Origin: Robertmurraya sp.
GTDB lineage: Bacteria > Bacillota > Bacilli > Bacillales > Cytobacillaceae
Reading direction: 5' to 3'
Length of the DNA stretch: 35,316 nucleotides
NCBI GenBank assembly: GCA_025451895.1
Contig: JANWJP010000018.1
Coordinates: forward strand, 1 to 35,316
The notes beneath the pieces were generated by a model that worked only from the letters and a program-made list of their open reading frames with translations, did not search any database and was not told the DNA's origin. Shown one piece after another: positions 14,763 through 23,221 of this stretch (its first letter is position 1; the number at the start of each line of letters is the position of its first letter). The position numbers and the translations under genes are program-made.

Positions 14763-16409
14763 TTATTTCGCCGGATCGTAACCGACAACCGTCCATATTC
14801 CGGTAGAATCCTGTCTGACCAATTTTTTCAGATAGACTTTGCGAACCGGGCTGTTCTCCGCACTTACTTCAATAACTGCTGTGATTCCGTCATTTTGCAA
14901 GGTTTTTAATTGTGTTAATTTTATCGGATAAACACCCTCAATCCCTTCCGGGGAAATTTTTAAGCTGACAAAAATCTGTGCCGAAAACAATGGATCAAGT
15001 CTCCATGGAGAACTGCCTCCATCGACGCTTTTCTGGGCATTTTCTTCTTCTTCCATATTCACTGCAACTTCAATCTCAGGTTCGAAAAAAGCGGAGGGAA
15101 TTTCAATTTTCTTATTCGTGATTCTCTCTGTAAAGAAAATCATTTCTTCCAATGAGGTATCACCGATTACGGCGAACTCAAAATCACCCTCCTGCCAGCG
15201 GATCGTTCCTATATTCGTTTTTCCCGCATACGCGCCTGCACCGCTCAAAATTCCGGAAGTCATTTCCATCGGCATTTGCAGTTCAGCATCATATTCAGCA
15301 ATTTTTCCTTTCAAAGCCGTGTTCGCAATGGTAAAATCTCCTTTCGCTTTTCCCTGAATGAAGACCATCTTTCCACCGCTCAACAAACCCTCGTAATAAA
15401 CTTTGATGATGTCCTCTCCGACAACAGCAATTTTGTCCTGTTTGTATAAACCTTCTAAATTCCCCGGTTTCATCAAATGAAAACCGGCAATAACTTCCGC
15501 TTCAGTCAGGCTGCTTACAACCTGCTCAGGATTCAAATTGATTTCTTTAAAACCCGGCGGGACATGAAACGCCAGCAGACTTTCAGGTATTTTTCCGGCA
15601 AATTCTATTTCCTCATATGTGATGGTATACCGAATCGCATTCTGAAACGGAGTTTGTTTTTGAAGAGGAAGGTTTGTTTCTTTATCTACCCAAATTTTAT
15701 AAGCTTCTCCCCCCTTCGGAACCACCTCTAGCACAATCGTCTGTCTTCCGGCCACCGTGTCTTCTCCGGTTTCCTTCACCGTCAGGGCATTTTTTACATG
15801 ATTAATTTCATTTCCTATTTCAAACACAAACCGGTGGGGATCAGGAAAGACGTTCAAAATATGGATTTCTTTTTCATCGGGATGAAGCTGCCATTTTTGG
15901 TCTCCGTTATGGACAGTAACAATATTTTTATTTGCACCTTCCAGCCCCTTTGTATAGTAGTTTCCATTCTTGTCAGACCATACTTCGATGATCGCCTGTG
16001 TGACAGAATCTCCTTGTTCATTGGTCCCGGTTATTTTCAATTTGCCGTGATAAGCATCCACTTCTTTAAAAGCTCTTTCCATTGCCTGAACAATCCCTGT
16101 TGTTTTCATGGGTGCAAAAATATTGACAACTAATGCAAGTACAGCAACAGCGGCAACTATGGCGGCAACCCTTGGCCATTTCCGTTTCCTTTTTTTATTA
16201 ACAGTTGTTTCTTTTTTTACCATTCGTGCCAACTTTACAGGAAAATCCTTGTCGGGCATGGCCGGTTCCTTCAGCGTGCGGACCCTTTTCACTGTTTGAT
16301 AGAGTTCTTTCAACTCCGGAGAGTCCGTTGAATATTCATCTTCGGCAGGTCTTCTTTCCTGGTTGAGGCTGTCTATAAACCGGGATAATTTTTCTTCATT
16401 ACAACTCAT
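14763..16409 (-). CDS. membrane-anchored anti-sigma factor with LolA/RseB-like sensor domain
   Basis: The product is 548 residues. The N-terminal cytoplasmic segment (1-75), which should hold the sigma factor, is followed by KKRKRKWP, one membrane helix (about 80-100) and a large extracytoplasmic part. That part begins with a LolA/RseB-like lipoprotein-sorting fold, including GKLKITGT, QAIIEVWSDKNGNYYTKG, GDQKWQLHPDEKEIHIL and YKIWVDKETNLPLQKQT. A DUF4367-like region follows (LTEAEVIAGFHLMKPGNLEG) and then an extra C-terminal domain of about 150 residues. Its start codon overlaps the end of the sigma gene by 11 bp, so the two are translationally coupled. The role inferred is to bind and release the ECF sigma factor in response to an envelope signal. 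No zinc-finger anti-sigma motif (HxxxCxxC) is seen. Confidence 0.8.
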   Translation of the reverse strand: MSCNEEKLSRFIDSLNQERRPAEDEYSTDSPELKELYQTVKRVRTLKEPAMPDKDFPVKLARMVKKETTVNKKRKRKWPRVAAIVAAVAVLALVVNIFAPMKTTGIVQAMERAFKEVDAYHGKLKITGTNEQGDSVTQAIIEVWSDKNGNYYTKGLEGANKNIVTVHNGDQKWQLHPDEKEIHILNVFPDPHRFVFEIGNEINHVKNALTVKETGEDTVAGRQTIVLEVVPKGGEAYKIWVDKETNLPLQKQTPFQNAIRYTITYEEIEFAGKIPESLLAFHVPPGFKEINLNPEQVVSSLTEAEVIAGFHLMKPGNLEGLYKQDKIAVVGEDIIKVYYEGLLSGGKMVFIQGKAKGDFTIANTALKGKIAEYDAELQMPMEMTSGILSGAGAYAGKTNIGTIRWQEGDFEFAVIGDTSLEEMIFFTERITNKKIEIPSAFFEPEIEVAVNMEEEENAQKSVDGGSSPWRLDPLFSAQIFVSLKISPEGIEGVYPIKLTQLKTLQNDGITAVIEVSAENSPVRKVYLKKLVRQDSTGIWTVVGYDPAK

Positions 16410-16950
16410 TGGTTTGCCCCTCCTGTAAGGATTTAAAAAGTTTAGCCAGGCGTTTTACGGCGCGGTGCTGCATAATCCGGACAGCACCTTCGTTTTTTCT
16501 CATCACTTCAGCCGTGTCAGCCACTGAATAGCCTTTTAAAATTCTTAATTCAATGACAGTCCGCTGCTCCTTGGTTAGCTGACTGAGGGCTTTTTCGATG
16601 AGAATTCTGTCAGCAGTAATATCAGTTTCAGGCTCTATGGCCCAGTTTGAAGGATTTACTGATTCAATGTTAATTTTTACTCCTCCCCTTTTCTCCTTCC
16701 GCCAAAGGTCACGCAAAATATTTAGCGCAACTGTCCGCAAAAATCCAAGTTGTTTATCAGGCTGAAGGGTGTTATTTTTCAAATATCGAATTGCTTTCAC
16801 ATAAGTATCTTGAGTAATATCTTCGGCCTGTTCGCGATTTTGCACCTTATAGTAAATGAACTTGTACACTTCTTTCCACGTACTTTTACACAGTTCATCA
16901 ATAAACTGCTCCTTCTCCACCTCTGTTTTTTTGTTTTTATTTAAAGACAT
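16399..16950 (-). CDS. ECF-type RNA polymerase sigma factor
   Basis: The product is 183 residues from ATG 16950, preceded by AAGGTG; a further ATG at 16986 would add 12 residues but has no ribosome binding site. Region 2 is clear (FIYYKVQNREQAEDITQDTY, with the core-binding/-10 helix), followed by a short linker and region 4 (LTKEQRTVIELRILKGYSVA and MRKNEGAVRIMQHRAVKRL, the -35-reading helix-turn-helix). This is the group IV sigma plan. It pairs with the overlapping anti-sigma gene. A minus-strand GGTGAAAACC (about 17029-17038) upstream could be an autoregulated ECF -35 element, but I cannot confirm a matching -10. Confidence 0.9.
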   Translation of the reverse strand: MSLNKNKKTEVEKEQFIDELCKSTWKEVYKFIYYKVQNREQAEDITQDTYVKAIRYLKNNTLQPDKQLGFLRTVALNILRDLWRKEKRGGVKINIESVNPSNWAIEPETDITADRILIEKALSQLTKEQRTVIELRILKGYSVADTAEVMRKNEGAVRIMQHRAVKRLAKLFKSLQEGQTNEL

Positions 16951-17299
16951 GTCTTTCGCACCTTCTATTCGGCAAGTTTTTTGCATAAGAGTTATGTATC
17001 AATTCATGTTATCCCCGGTATGCGGAAGGGTTTTCACCTAAAGTACGTGTGACATCCCGTCTGCTTTCATCTGAACTCCGGGTCCGGACCCTGTAATTAA
17101 AAAATGCAAAACATCCGCCCTGCGTATTATTAATTAAAAAAAACTGTTTTCAGGAACAAATACAATAACAGCCTGCAATCATAAAAACGACAAAGCGGAT
17201 AGTTATGTTACGGTTTTCAAGAAATAGAAATTGTTAAAAACAAAAATTACTAAAATTCCTCATTATTTACTATTTCTCGTTCCGCTTTGACTTAAACCC
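16951..17299. other. intergenic upstream of the sigma gene, with nested inverted repeats
   Basis: No gene is seen. Candidate ECF promoter sequence lies near 17009-17038 on the minus strand. Further along, CAAAGCGG (17191-17198) is complementary to CCGCTTTG (17282-17289), and inside them AGAAATAG is complementary to CTATTTCT. This could be a long imperfect hairpin or the remnant of a small mobile element; no target-site duplication was recognised. Confidence 0.3.
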
Positions 17300-17345
17300 G
17301 GCAAAAAAATAAACCGATCAAACCATACACTGGTTCAATCGGTTT
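17300..17345 (-). terminator. Rho-independent terminator of codY-2
   Basis: AAACCGAT (17311-17318) pairs with ATCGGTTT (17338-17345) and AACCA with TGGTT inside. On the minus strand the stem is followed by TTTATTTTTTT. It lies about 105 bp past the codY-2 stop. Confidence 0.8.
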
Positions 17346-17450
17346 ATAATTAATTTATATCTTTAATTCAAACTGCATTCATGCAGCAGCTAAGATCCCC
17401 TCAATCCCTGGCCTGATAACTGCAGAACCGGAAAGATTAAGGGTTATTTA

Positions 17451-18236
17451 TTAAAGCAACGGAGATTTGACCCTCTCAAGCTCATTTAAAAGTCTGTCAT
17501 TTAAAATCTTAATATACGTACCTTTCATTCCCAAAGAACGGGTTTCGATTACACCGGCACTTTCCAATTTTCTCAAAGCATTGACAATGACGGAACGGGT
17601 AATGCCGTAGCGGTCAGCGATTCTTGAAGCAACGAGCAGGCCTTCAGTTCCTTCCAAGTCATCAAAAATATGCTCAATGGCTTCCAGTTCGCTGAAGGAC
17701 AGTGAATTAATCGCCATTTGCACAACTGTCTTATTACGTGCTTCCTCTGCTGCTTCTTCAGCTTTGCTGCGCAGAAGCCCCATTCCTACAACTGTTGCAG
17801 CATATTCAGCCAAAATGAGATCCTCATCTTCAAAAGGAATATCAACTCTGCCCAGAACCAAAGTACCAAGACGTTCTCCGCCGCCAATGATCGGGACAAT
17901 GGTTGTCAATCCTTTTTCAAACAGATCCTTGTTTTCAATCGGGAAAATAGATAATTTACTGTCTACTGCAATATTTGGACTTGTTTCTGCAACAGTAAGC
18001 AACTCTTGAATATATTCTTCAGGAAATTGCCGATTTTCGAGCATTTCTTTCATACGGACATTTTCAATCCTTTGACAAACAGCATATCCGAGCAGTTTGC
18101 CGCTCTGATTAACAATAAAAATATTTGCCTCAATGACTTCACTTAAAATTTCTCCCATTTTCTTAAAATCAATCGGTTTGCCTGCAGACTCTTGCAGCAA
18201 AGTATTGATCTTTCTTGTTTTCTCAAGTAAATTCAT
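17451..18236 (-). CDS. codY: CodY paralogue 2, GTP-sensing pleiotropic repressor family
   Basis: The product is 261 residues, and residue numbering matches B. subtilis CodY from position 1. Upstream is AGGAGG, 11 bases from the ATG. The GAF domain has Arg61 (ENVRM), Phe71, Pro72, Tyr75 and Phe98, so isoleucine binding is plausible; but Tyr95, Thr96 and Ala97 of the reference are Leu, Ser and Ile, changing the pocket wall. The winged-helix region ([35 protein letters not shown]) is nearly identical to paralogue 1, so both should read the same AATTTTCWGAAAATT-type operators. The gene is monocistronic between terminators, away from clpQY, and has an Fnr-like upstream site. It may be the main CodY or a second specialised one; a third copy elsewhere cannot be excluded. 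Confidence 0.94.
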   Translation of the reverse strand: MNLLEKTRKINTLLQESAGKPIDFKKMGEILSEVIEANIFIVNQSGKLLGYAVCQRIENVRMKEMLENRQFPEEYIQELLTVAETSPNIAVDSKLSIFPIENKDLFEKGLTTIVPIIGGGERLGTLVLGRVDIPFEDEDLILAEYAATVVGMGLLRSKAEEAAEEARNKTVVQMAINSLSFSELEAIEHIFDDLEGTEGLLVASRIADRYGITRSVIVNALRKLESAGVIETRSLGMKGTYIKILNDRLLNELERVKSPLL

Positions 18237-18384
18237 TCGTTCCTGTTCCTCCTAAAAATAATAATATATGTGAATGTAACGTAAAAAGTCTATTTAAATT
18301 CCTGCACCCCAAAATAAACCAGGGATAATATTAAGGGAATTCAAATTGCTTTAAATAGTTACTTTTTTATTACGTCCATTGATT

Positions 18385-18428
18385 ACTTTATGTGAAATGA
18401 CCAACAAAAATCAGTGATAAATATCACT
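18385..18428 (-). promoter_or_regulatory. Fnr-like class II promoter of codY-2
   Basis: AGTGATA-AA-TATCACT (18413-18428) is a dyad with 7-bp arms and fits AGTGA-N6-TCACT. On the minus strand TAAAGT (18390-18385) is a fair -10 box, 30.5 bp from the dyad centre. A second inverted repeat, CACTTTTTT-GTG-AAAAAAGTG (18425-18445), overlaps its upstream edge. The remainder of 18237-18629 holds no gene. Confidence 0.5.
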
Positions 18429-18629
18429 TTTTTGTGAAAAAAGTGTGAAATTTTTAGTAATACTCAAAAAATCAGGAGAAAAAACAGGATTATTTTACAT
18501 TTTAGGTAATTTCCGAAAAATTATTCAAAACAAACTTCCGATTTTTAAGGAGAAATTTTTTCCTAAATATCTTCACGAAAACTTCGTGTCCTTTCTTTGC
18601 AAAATAAAAAAAGGCCGTATTATTCCGTA

Positions 18630-19490
18630 TTATTCGTTATACTCAAAATTCCGAACAAGCACTTCAGCAATTTTCCCACGTTTGGAGCCCACTGAGTTAA
18701 TATTTCTCGATGCATCAACCCTTTCAACGAGAAATCCTTTTTCACCGTAAATATCCACAATAAAATCCGTTGCAGAGTTGCTTAATAAAAACCGCACCCC
18801 CCTCTCATGCAGTTCAAGACAAAGATCTCTGAGGCGGAGTTGATCTTCCCTGTTAAAACCGCTCAAACTGTAGTTCGTAAAAGAGGATGTTTCCGAAACA
18901 GGATCATAGGGGGGATCAAAATAGACAAAATCACCTTGCCCTGCTTTTTCAACGGCATGAATAAAATCGGTATTCATCATTTCAATGTCTGCAGAGTTTA
19001 AATAAGCATGAACCGCTCTCAACAATTCTTCATTGACAATTTTCGGATTTTTATATTTCCCAAACGGAACATTAAACTCTCCACGGCTGTTCACCCGAAA
19101 AAGGCCGTTAAAACACGTCTTGTTTAAATAAATGATTCTCGAAGCTCTTTTTACAGGAGAAAGCGACGTATACTGCGGAGTCCGGTCAAGATTCCGGATT
19201 GAATAAAAATAGTCCTTTTCGTTCTTATGTTGCTTTAAATCCTCAATCAATTCGTCGACTTGATTTTTTATGACATCATATACGTTGATTAATTCATCGT
19301 TAATATCATTTATAACCGCTTTTTTTGGCTGCAGTTCAAAAAGAACTGCCCCTGCGCCGACGAATGGTTCATAATATGTATTAAAATTCTTTGGAATATA
19401 TTTCGTGATTTCCGGTAGAAGCTGTCTTTTCCCTCCGGCCCATTTTAAAAACGGCTGCGGGACTTTCTCATCTGTTATTTTTGCCAACAT
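18630..19490 (-). CDS. dam: DNA adenine N6-methyltransferase, Dam/DpnM family
   Basis: The product is 286 residues, a normal length for Dam-type enzymes. Motifs in order are FLKWAGGKRQLLPEI at the N-terminus, PFVGAGAVLFEL (SAM-binding motif I, about 42-52), RVNSRGEFNVPFGKYKNP (target-recognition region) and DPPY (192-195, catalytic), with SNSATDFI near the end. Families with this arrangement methylate the A in GATC. AGGGGTG precedes the ATG. No restriction endonuclease gene is adjacent on either side, so it looks like a solitary methylase. An extended -10 promoter (TGCTATAAT) is at 19541-19549. Confidence 0.9.
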   Translation of the reverse strand: MLAKITDEKVPQPFLKWAGGKRQLLPEITKYIPKNFNTYYEPFVGAGAVLFELQPKKAVINDINDELINVYDVIKNQVDELIEDLKQHKNEKDYFYSIRNLDRTPQYTSLSPVKRASRIIYLNKTCFNGLFRVNSRGEFNVPFGKYKNPKIVNEELLRAVHAYLNSADIEMMNTDFIHAVEKAGQGDFVYFDPPYDPVSETSSFTNYSLSGFNREDQLRLRDLCLELHERGVRFLLSNSATDFIVDIYGEKGFLVERVDASRNINSVGSKRGKIAEVLVRNFEYNE

Positions 19491-19540
19491 TGTGCACCCC
19501 TGAATTATACAAACGTAAGTACGAACATAAATTCTATACC

Positions 19541-19549
19541 ATTATAGCA
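19541..19549 (-). promoter_or_regulatory. extended -10 promoter of the dam-like gene
   Basis: Minus-strand TGCTATAAT gives a consensus -10 with an upstream TG. It would place the start about 45 nt before the ATG. The -35 region (TTTCAC) is poor. Confidence 0.5.
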
Positions 19550-19690
19550 TTTTCCCGAATGCAGTGAAACTCTGACTTGACCGGAACATTTTATATCATA
19601 TTACAATCGAAATTTTAAAATAAATTTTTATAATCCGTAATTTCCTGCTATAATCAATAGTAGTACTCACAAAAAAGGAGTATTTGCTAA

Positions 19691-19979
19691 ATGCCTGAAT
19701 GCCAAAACTGCGGGGGAAAAGGGACATAGAGTGTTTCCATCTTTCTCTTTTTGCAGAATGGAGAAATCCCTTACTGCGGCAATTATTCAAGACTAAGATG
19801 CGGCATCCGGAAAAACACTCTATCTTATTACATTACCGATAATCATCGTCCATTTTATTGTTCTTTTTAACGTATCCCTGACCGCCGCATTCTTTTTGGA
19901 ACTTGTCACCATCTTTCTCGTCGTATCGGTCATGTAATTTTTCATCACATTATCCAACGATGACGAACCGCTCTGGTAA
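19691..19979 (+). pseudogene. broken zinc-ribbon membrane protein of the cxxc_20_cxxc type
   Basis: AAAAAGGAG is followed by ATG 19691 and MPECQNCGGKGT, then a stop. A second frame continues with IPYCGNYSRLRCGIRKNTLS, and a third with two hydrophobic stretches (TLYLITLPIIIVHFIVLF and FFLELVTIFLVVSVM), an in-frame TAA and then SNDDEPLW before the final stop. Small Bacillus proteins of this type have CxNC...CPYCG, two membrane helices and an SNEEEPL(W/F) tail. The order matches, so this is that gene after at least two frameshifts and a nonsense change. Confidence 0.65.
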
Positions 19980-20017
19980 ATTAGGATACCTTCTTTAATA
20001 GATTCATATATATTTTT

Positions 20018-20050
20018 GTCTGGACTTCATTGAGGTTCAGACTTTTTTCA
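20018..20050 (+). terminator. Rho-independent terminator of the broken zinc-ribbon gene
   Basis: GTCTGGAC pairs with GTTCAGAC (one G-T pair, 9-base loop) followed by six T. Confidence 0.7.
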
Positions 20051-20138
20051 CTTATAAAAAATAGAATACATCAGCTTTGCAAACATATTCTTTCCCGGCA
20101 TATCATGCCTGATGTTATTCTTCAGGGCAATCGGTCTG

Positions 20139-20828
20139 TTAACGATTACCGGCAGACATTCCCTCTGCCTTCTCCACTCGCTTTTTTTCAATCCAATCAA
20201 TAATCCGGTGCCGGAACTTTTTCATCAACAAACCTAAAATTTTCCCAATAAAAACAGCGGAAATTAACGTTCCGATTCCAATCGAACCCAAGTGATGTAA
20301 AAAGACCAGGCAAAGCGCCGCGGCAACAGACACATTTGTTAAGTCGCCGGTCACTTTCGCCCTCCCCATATTCCAACTTAAAGACTGGTTCAAAGCAGCA
20401 ATGAGGCCATCGTACGGTAAAACCGGAAGTTTAGATGTAAAAAGAAAAAATAAGCCGAGAGCAATGATAAATAAACTGCTTGTCAGAAAGACCGCACGGA
20501 GGAAAATTCCAGGCTCTTCGGGTAATATGATACGGAAACCGTCCAGTGTCAGGTTAACAAAAAGGCCGAATAAAACACTCATAATTAACTGAATGATGTT
20601 TTCCCTTATGTCTATTGATTTATTAAGAAGATCCTGAAAAAGCAAATAAACGATATTGGTGACAAATGTCATCAATCCTACAGAAAATCCCGTCACCAGT
20701 GATAATGCATATCCCAACGCAGAGACGGGCGAAACACCGAAGTCAGCCAAAATGGACAGACTGACTCCTGACGATAGGAAAAATATTGCAATGGTATATA
20801 ACAAATAACGTTTGATGATTATTTCCAT
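20139..20828 (-). CDS. YczE/YyaS-family integral membrane protein
   Basis: The product is 229 residues from ATG 20828; an upstream in-frame ATG at 20930 would add 34 soluble residues with no family match. About five membrane helices are visible. Family-like features are the N-terminal GVSLSILADFGVSPVSALGY segment, with its small-residue and Gly/Pro pattern, then GFSVGLMTFVTNIVYLLFQ and LPVLPYDGLIAALNQSL, and a basic C-terminus (KKFRHRIIDWIEKKR). YczE-like proteins are predicted membrane proteins of unsettled function; in some Bacillus strains a member is needed for lipopeptide or polyketide production, but the mechanism is unclear. No functional partner is adjacent. The gene follows none of its neighbours closely, so it is probably transcribed alone. 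Confidence 0.75.
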   Translation of the reverse strand: MEIIIKRYLLYTIAIFFLSSGVSLSILADFGVSPVSALGYALSLVTGFSVGLMTFVTNIVYLLFQDLLNKSIDIRENIIQLIMSVLFGLFVNLTLDGFRIILPEEPGIFLRAVFLTSSLFIIALGLFFLFTSKLPVLPYDGLIAALNQSLSWNMGRAKVTGDLTNVSVAAALCLVFLHHLGSIGIGTLISAVFIGKILGLLMKKFRHRIIDWIEKKRVEKAEGMSAGNR

Positions 20829-21343
20829 TTCTTCCAATCTCTCCAAGGAAAAGAATTTAAGTTGTATTATATCTGAAAATTTGTTATTTTCAAAATTTAG
20901 CGTTTGAAATTCACTTAAAATGGTAAACACTTTTCATTCATTTCAGCCTTCTGTTAACACAAATAAAAAGATTATATTACGTGGTATACAACTGAAATTT
21001 GCTTAGGGAAAAAGGAGTTTCCAGTAGAGATATCCGGTACATAAAAAACATGCCGTTCTTACTGTCAATTTTTTGCCCGTACTTATTTGTGCAGCGGCCT
21101 AAACTTGTGGATTTTGCCGCCGCCACGAAAAAACTGTAAGGTCATGACCAATCAGTTAATCTCCAATTGTCTATCGTTTGAAATATTCCAAATATACTTT
21201 TTCATTCGTTTCGGGCTAAGGATCACCTATAATAAATTAAGAGAGGAAATTTTAGAAAGTTCACTTTACCGATATAATAATCATAGGTTCGCTTCCAATT
21301 TTTGCTGATGACAGAATGTGTTTAGTAAAGGAGGTTTCTTGCA
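20829..21343. other. intergenic region, promoter of the small membrane protein
   Basis: No gene is supported. A consensus TATAAT lies at 21228-21233, about 110 bp before the small plus-strand gene, with a poor -35 (TTCGTT). A GTATAC-centred sequence, TGGTATACAA, is near 20981-20990 and could be a regulator site, but no second copy was seen. Short frames here lack ribosome binding sites or protein-like composition. Confidence 0.35.
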
Positions 21344-21535
21344 ATGAAAGAGAAGCAGAGAAAAGTCAGAAGAGATGCAAAAGCAATGACAGCTTTCTTT
21401 ACCTCCGTCGTATTATGTATTGTTGCATTGTATTTTGCCTTTAAAATGAATTATATTTGGATTTTTTTTGCTGTGGCATCCGTGATAGCCATAGGTCTAG
21501 CTATATTCAGAGCGGAGAAACTATTTAAAAGCTGA
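21344..21535 (+). CDS. small two-helix membrane protein, unknown function
   Basis: The product is 63 residues. AAAGGAGG lies 8 bases before the ATG. A basic N-terminus (KEKQRKVRRDAK) is followed by two hydrophobic helices (about 16-35 and 38-55) joined by a very short turn, and a short tail FRAEKLFKS. This is the shape of many uncharacterised small Bacillus membrane proteins. It stands alone between an AT-rich gap and the aldehyde dehydrogenase gene, which is on the other strand. Function unknown. Confidence 0.75.
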   Translation: MKEKQRKVRRDAKAMTAFFTSVVLCIVALYFAFKMNYIWIFFAVASVIAIGLAIFRAEKLFKS

Positions 21536-21686
21536 AATATTGTTTGTTTCTTTATGAAAACTGCTTATATATTTAACCGCATTTATACTAATCGATTTTA
21601 CAATCAGCCTTCAACAAAAGATTCTTCCTCAGCGCATGAAACCATCATAAAAAATCACTACAAAAGCAGTATTACCCGAAAAGTCG

Positions 21687-21717
21687 AAAGGGATAAGAGG
21701 CACCCTCTTATCCCTTT
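21687..21717 (-). terminator. strong hairpin, terminator of the aldehyde dehydrogenase gene
   Basis: AAAGGGATAAGAGG (21687-21700) pairs perfectly over 14 bp with CCTCTTATCCCTTT (21704-21717) across a 3-base loop. The T-tail is short on the minus strand. It lies 20 bp past the stop and may act on both strands. Confidence 0.75.
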
Positions 21718-21736
21718 CATGCGTCCCTGAAAAAAC

Positions 21737-23221
21737 TTATTTCAAAGAAACCCAAACGCTCTTTATTTCTGTATAATTATCAAGCGCATATGAACCCATT
21801 TCACGGCCGATTCCGGATTGCTTGTAACCGCCGAATGGTGATGCAGCATCAAAAGCATTATAGCAATTTACCCAAACCGTTCCTGCCCGAAGTTTGCTCG
21901 CAAGATAATGGGCGTTTGCCACATCACGCGTCCAAACACCGGCAGCAAGTCCGTAATCTGTTTTATTGGCGCGCTCAATTAATTCATCCAAATCTTCATA
22001 AGGCAAAGCAGAAATAACCGGTCCGAAAATTTCTTCTTTGGCAATGGTCATCTCATCTTTTACATTAGCAAAAATTGTCGGTGCAACAAAATAGCCTTCA
22101 TCCTTAGGCTTGTTACCGCCGGTGAGCAGTTCCGCTCCTTCATCTATACCTTTTTCAATATAGCCGAGAACACGGTTCTGCTGTTCCGTAGAGACAAGCG
22201 GTCCCATTTCCGTATCGGCAAAGATTCCTGCTCCCTGCTTAATTTTCTTCGCATAGCTGACCATATCTGCCACAACATTGTCATACTGTTTCTTTTGAAT
22301 AAACACACGGGAACCGGCGCAGCAAACTTGCCCCTGATTGAACATAACCCCGTTCAATGCACCCGGGATAGCCCTTGACAGATCCGCATCAGGCAGAATA
22401 ATGTTCGGAGATTTTCCGCCAAGTTCTAAAGTAACACGCTTCAGAGTTTTAGCCGCATTTGTCATAATTTGTTTTCCGACCTCTGTGGAGCCGGTGAAAG
22501 CAATTTTATCAACCAGAGGATGTTCAACAAGCGGTGCTCCCGCAGTTTCGCCAAACCCCGGAACAATATTAACAACCCCCGGCGGGAACCCGGCTTCTTC
22601 AATCAACTCGGCCAGATACAATGCAGTTAAAGGAGTCTGTTCGGCCGGCTTTAAAACAACTGTACATCCTGTTGCAAGTGCAGCCCCTAATTTCCACATC
22701 GCCATAAGGAGAGGGAAATTCCAAGGAATAATTTGTCCGACAACACCGACAGGTTCATGGCGGGTATAATTAAAGAACGGACCGTTTACAGGAATGGTTT
22801 GTCCGACAATTTTCGTGCACCAGCCTGCATAATAGCGCATATGTTCAATCGAAAGGGGAATATCGGCATGTGTTGTTTCCCGAATCGGTTTTCCGTTATC
22901 CAATGTTTCCAGTTGTGCCAATTCTTCCTTATTTTCTTCCATTAAGTCAGCCAGTCTGTACATCAATCTGCTTCGTTTAGCCGGACTCATCTTTGACCAT
23001 GGTCCTTCATCAAAGGCTTTTCTTGCAGCCCTTACTGCCAAATCTATATCCTCAGCCTGTGCCTCATAGACAGTTGCAAGAACTTCTCCAGTTGCCGGAT
23101 TATACGTATCAAAAGTTTTTTGTGATTTACTCTCAACAAATTGCCCATTAATATAAAGACGTTTCTTCCCCTGTAAGAACTTTTCTACTTTTTCTTTCAA
23201 GTTTACGACAACGTGGCTCAT
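21737..23221 (-). CDS. dhaS: NAD-dependent aldehyde dehydrogenase (DhaS-like)
   Basis: The product is 494 residues, the standard class size. The oxyanion/cofactor segment IIPWNFPLLMAMWKLGAALA, the nucleotide-binding FTGSTEVGK, the general base Glu266 in LELGGKSPN and the catalytic Cys300 in FNQGQVCCAG are all present, with NCYNAFDAASPFGGYKQSG near the end. It oxidises aldehydes to acids with NAD(P)+ in the cytoplasm, and the overall sequence reads like Bacillus DhaS. It is monocistronic. The real substrate cannot be told from sequence; DhaS has been linked to hydroxypropionaldehyde and similar aldehydes. No adjacent gene gives a pathway context. Confidence 0.92.
   Translation of the reverse strand: MSHVVVNLKEKVEKFLQGKKRLYINGQFVESKSQKTFDTYNPATGEVLATVYEAQAEDIDLAVRAARKAFDEGPWSKMSPAKRSRLMYRLADLMEENKEELAQLETLDNGKPIRETTHADIPLSIEHMRYYAGWCTKIVGQTIPVNGPFFNYTRHEPVGVVGQIIPWNFPLLMAMWKLGAALATGCTVVLKPAEQTPLTALYLAELIEEAGFPPGVVNIVPGFGETAGAPLVEHPLVDKIAFTGSTEVGKQIMTNAAKTLKRVTLELGGKSPNIILPDADLSRAIPGALNGVMFNQGQVCCAGSRVFIQKKQYDNVVADMVSYAKKIKQGAGIFADTEMGPLVSTEQQNRVLGYIEKGIDEGAELLTGGNKPKDEGYFVAPTIFANVKDEMTIAKEEIFGPVISALPYEDLDELIERANKTDYGLAAGVWTRDVANAHYLASKLRAGTVWVNCYNAFDAASPFGGYKQSGIGREMGSYALDNYTEIKSVWVSLK

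Noticed and set aside
18445-18750. 101-codon plus-strand frame over the dam-like 3' end
   Set aside because: Antisense to the methylase gene for a large part, very Lys/Phe-rich from A/T tracts, and without a ribosome binding site.
19520-19536. LexA/SOS box in the dam-like promoter (CGAAC-N4-ATTCT)
   Set aside because: Three mismatches to the Bacillus consensus, with the second half site poor.
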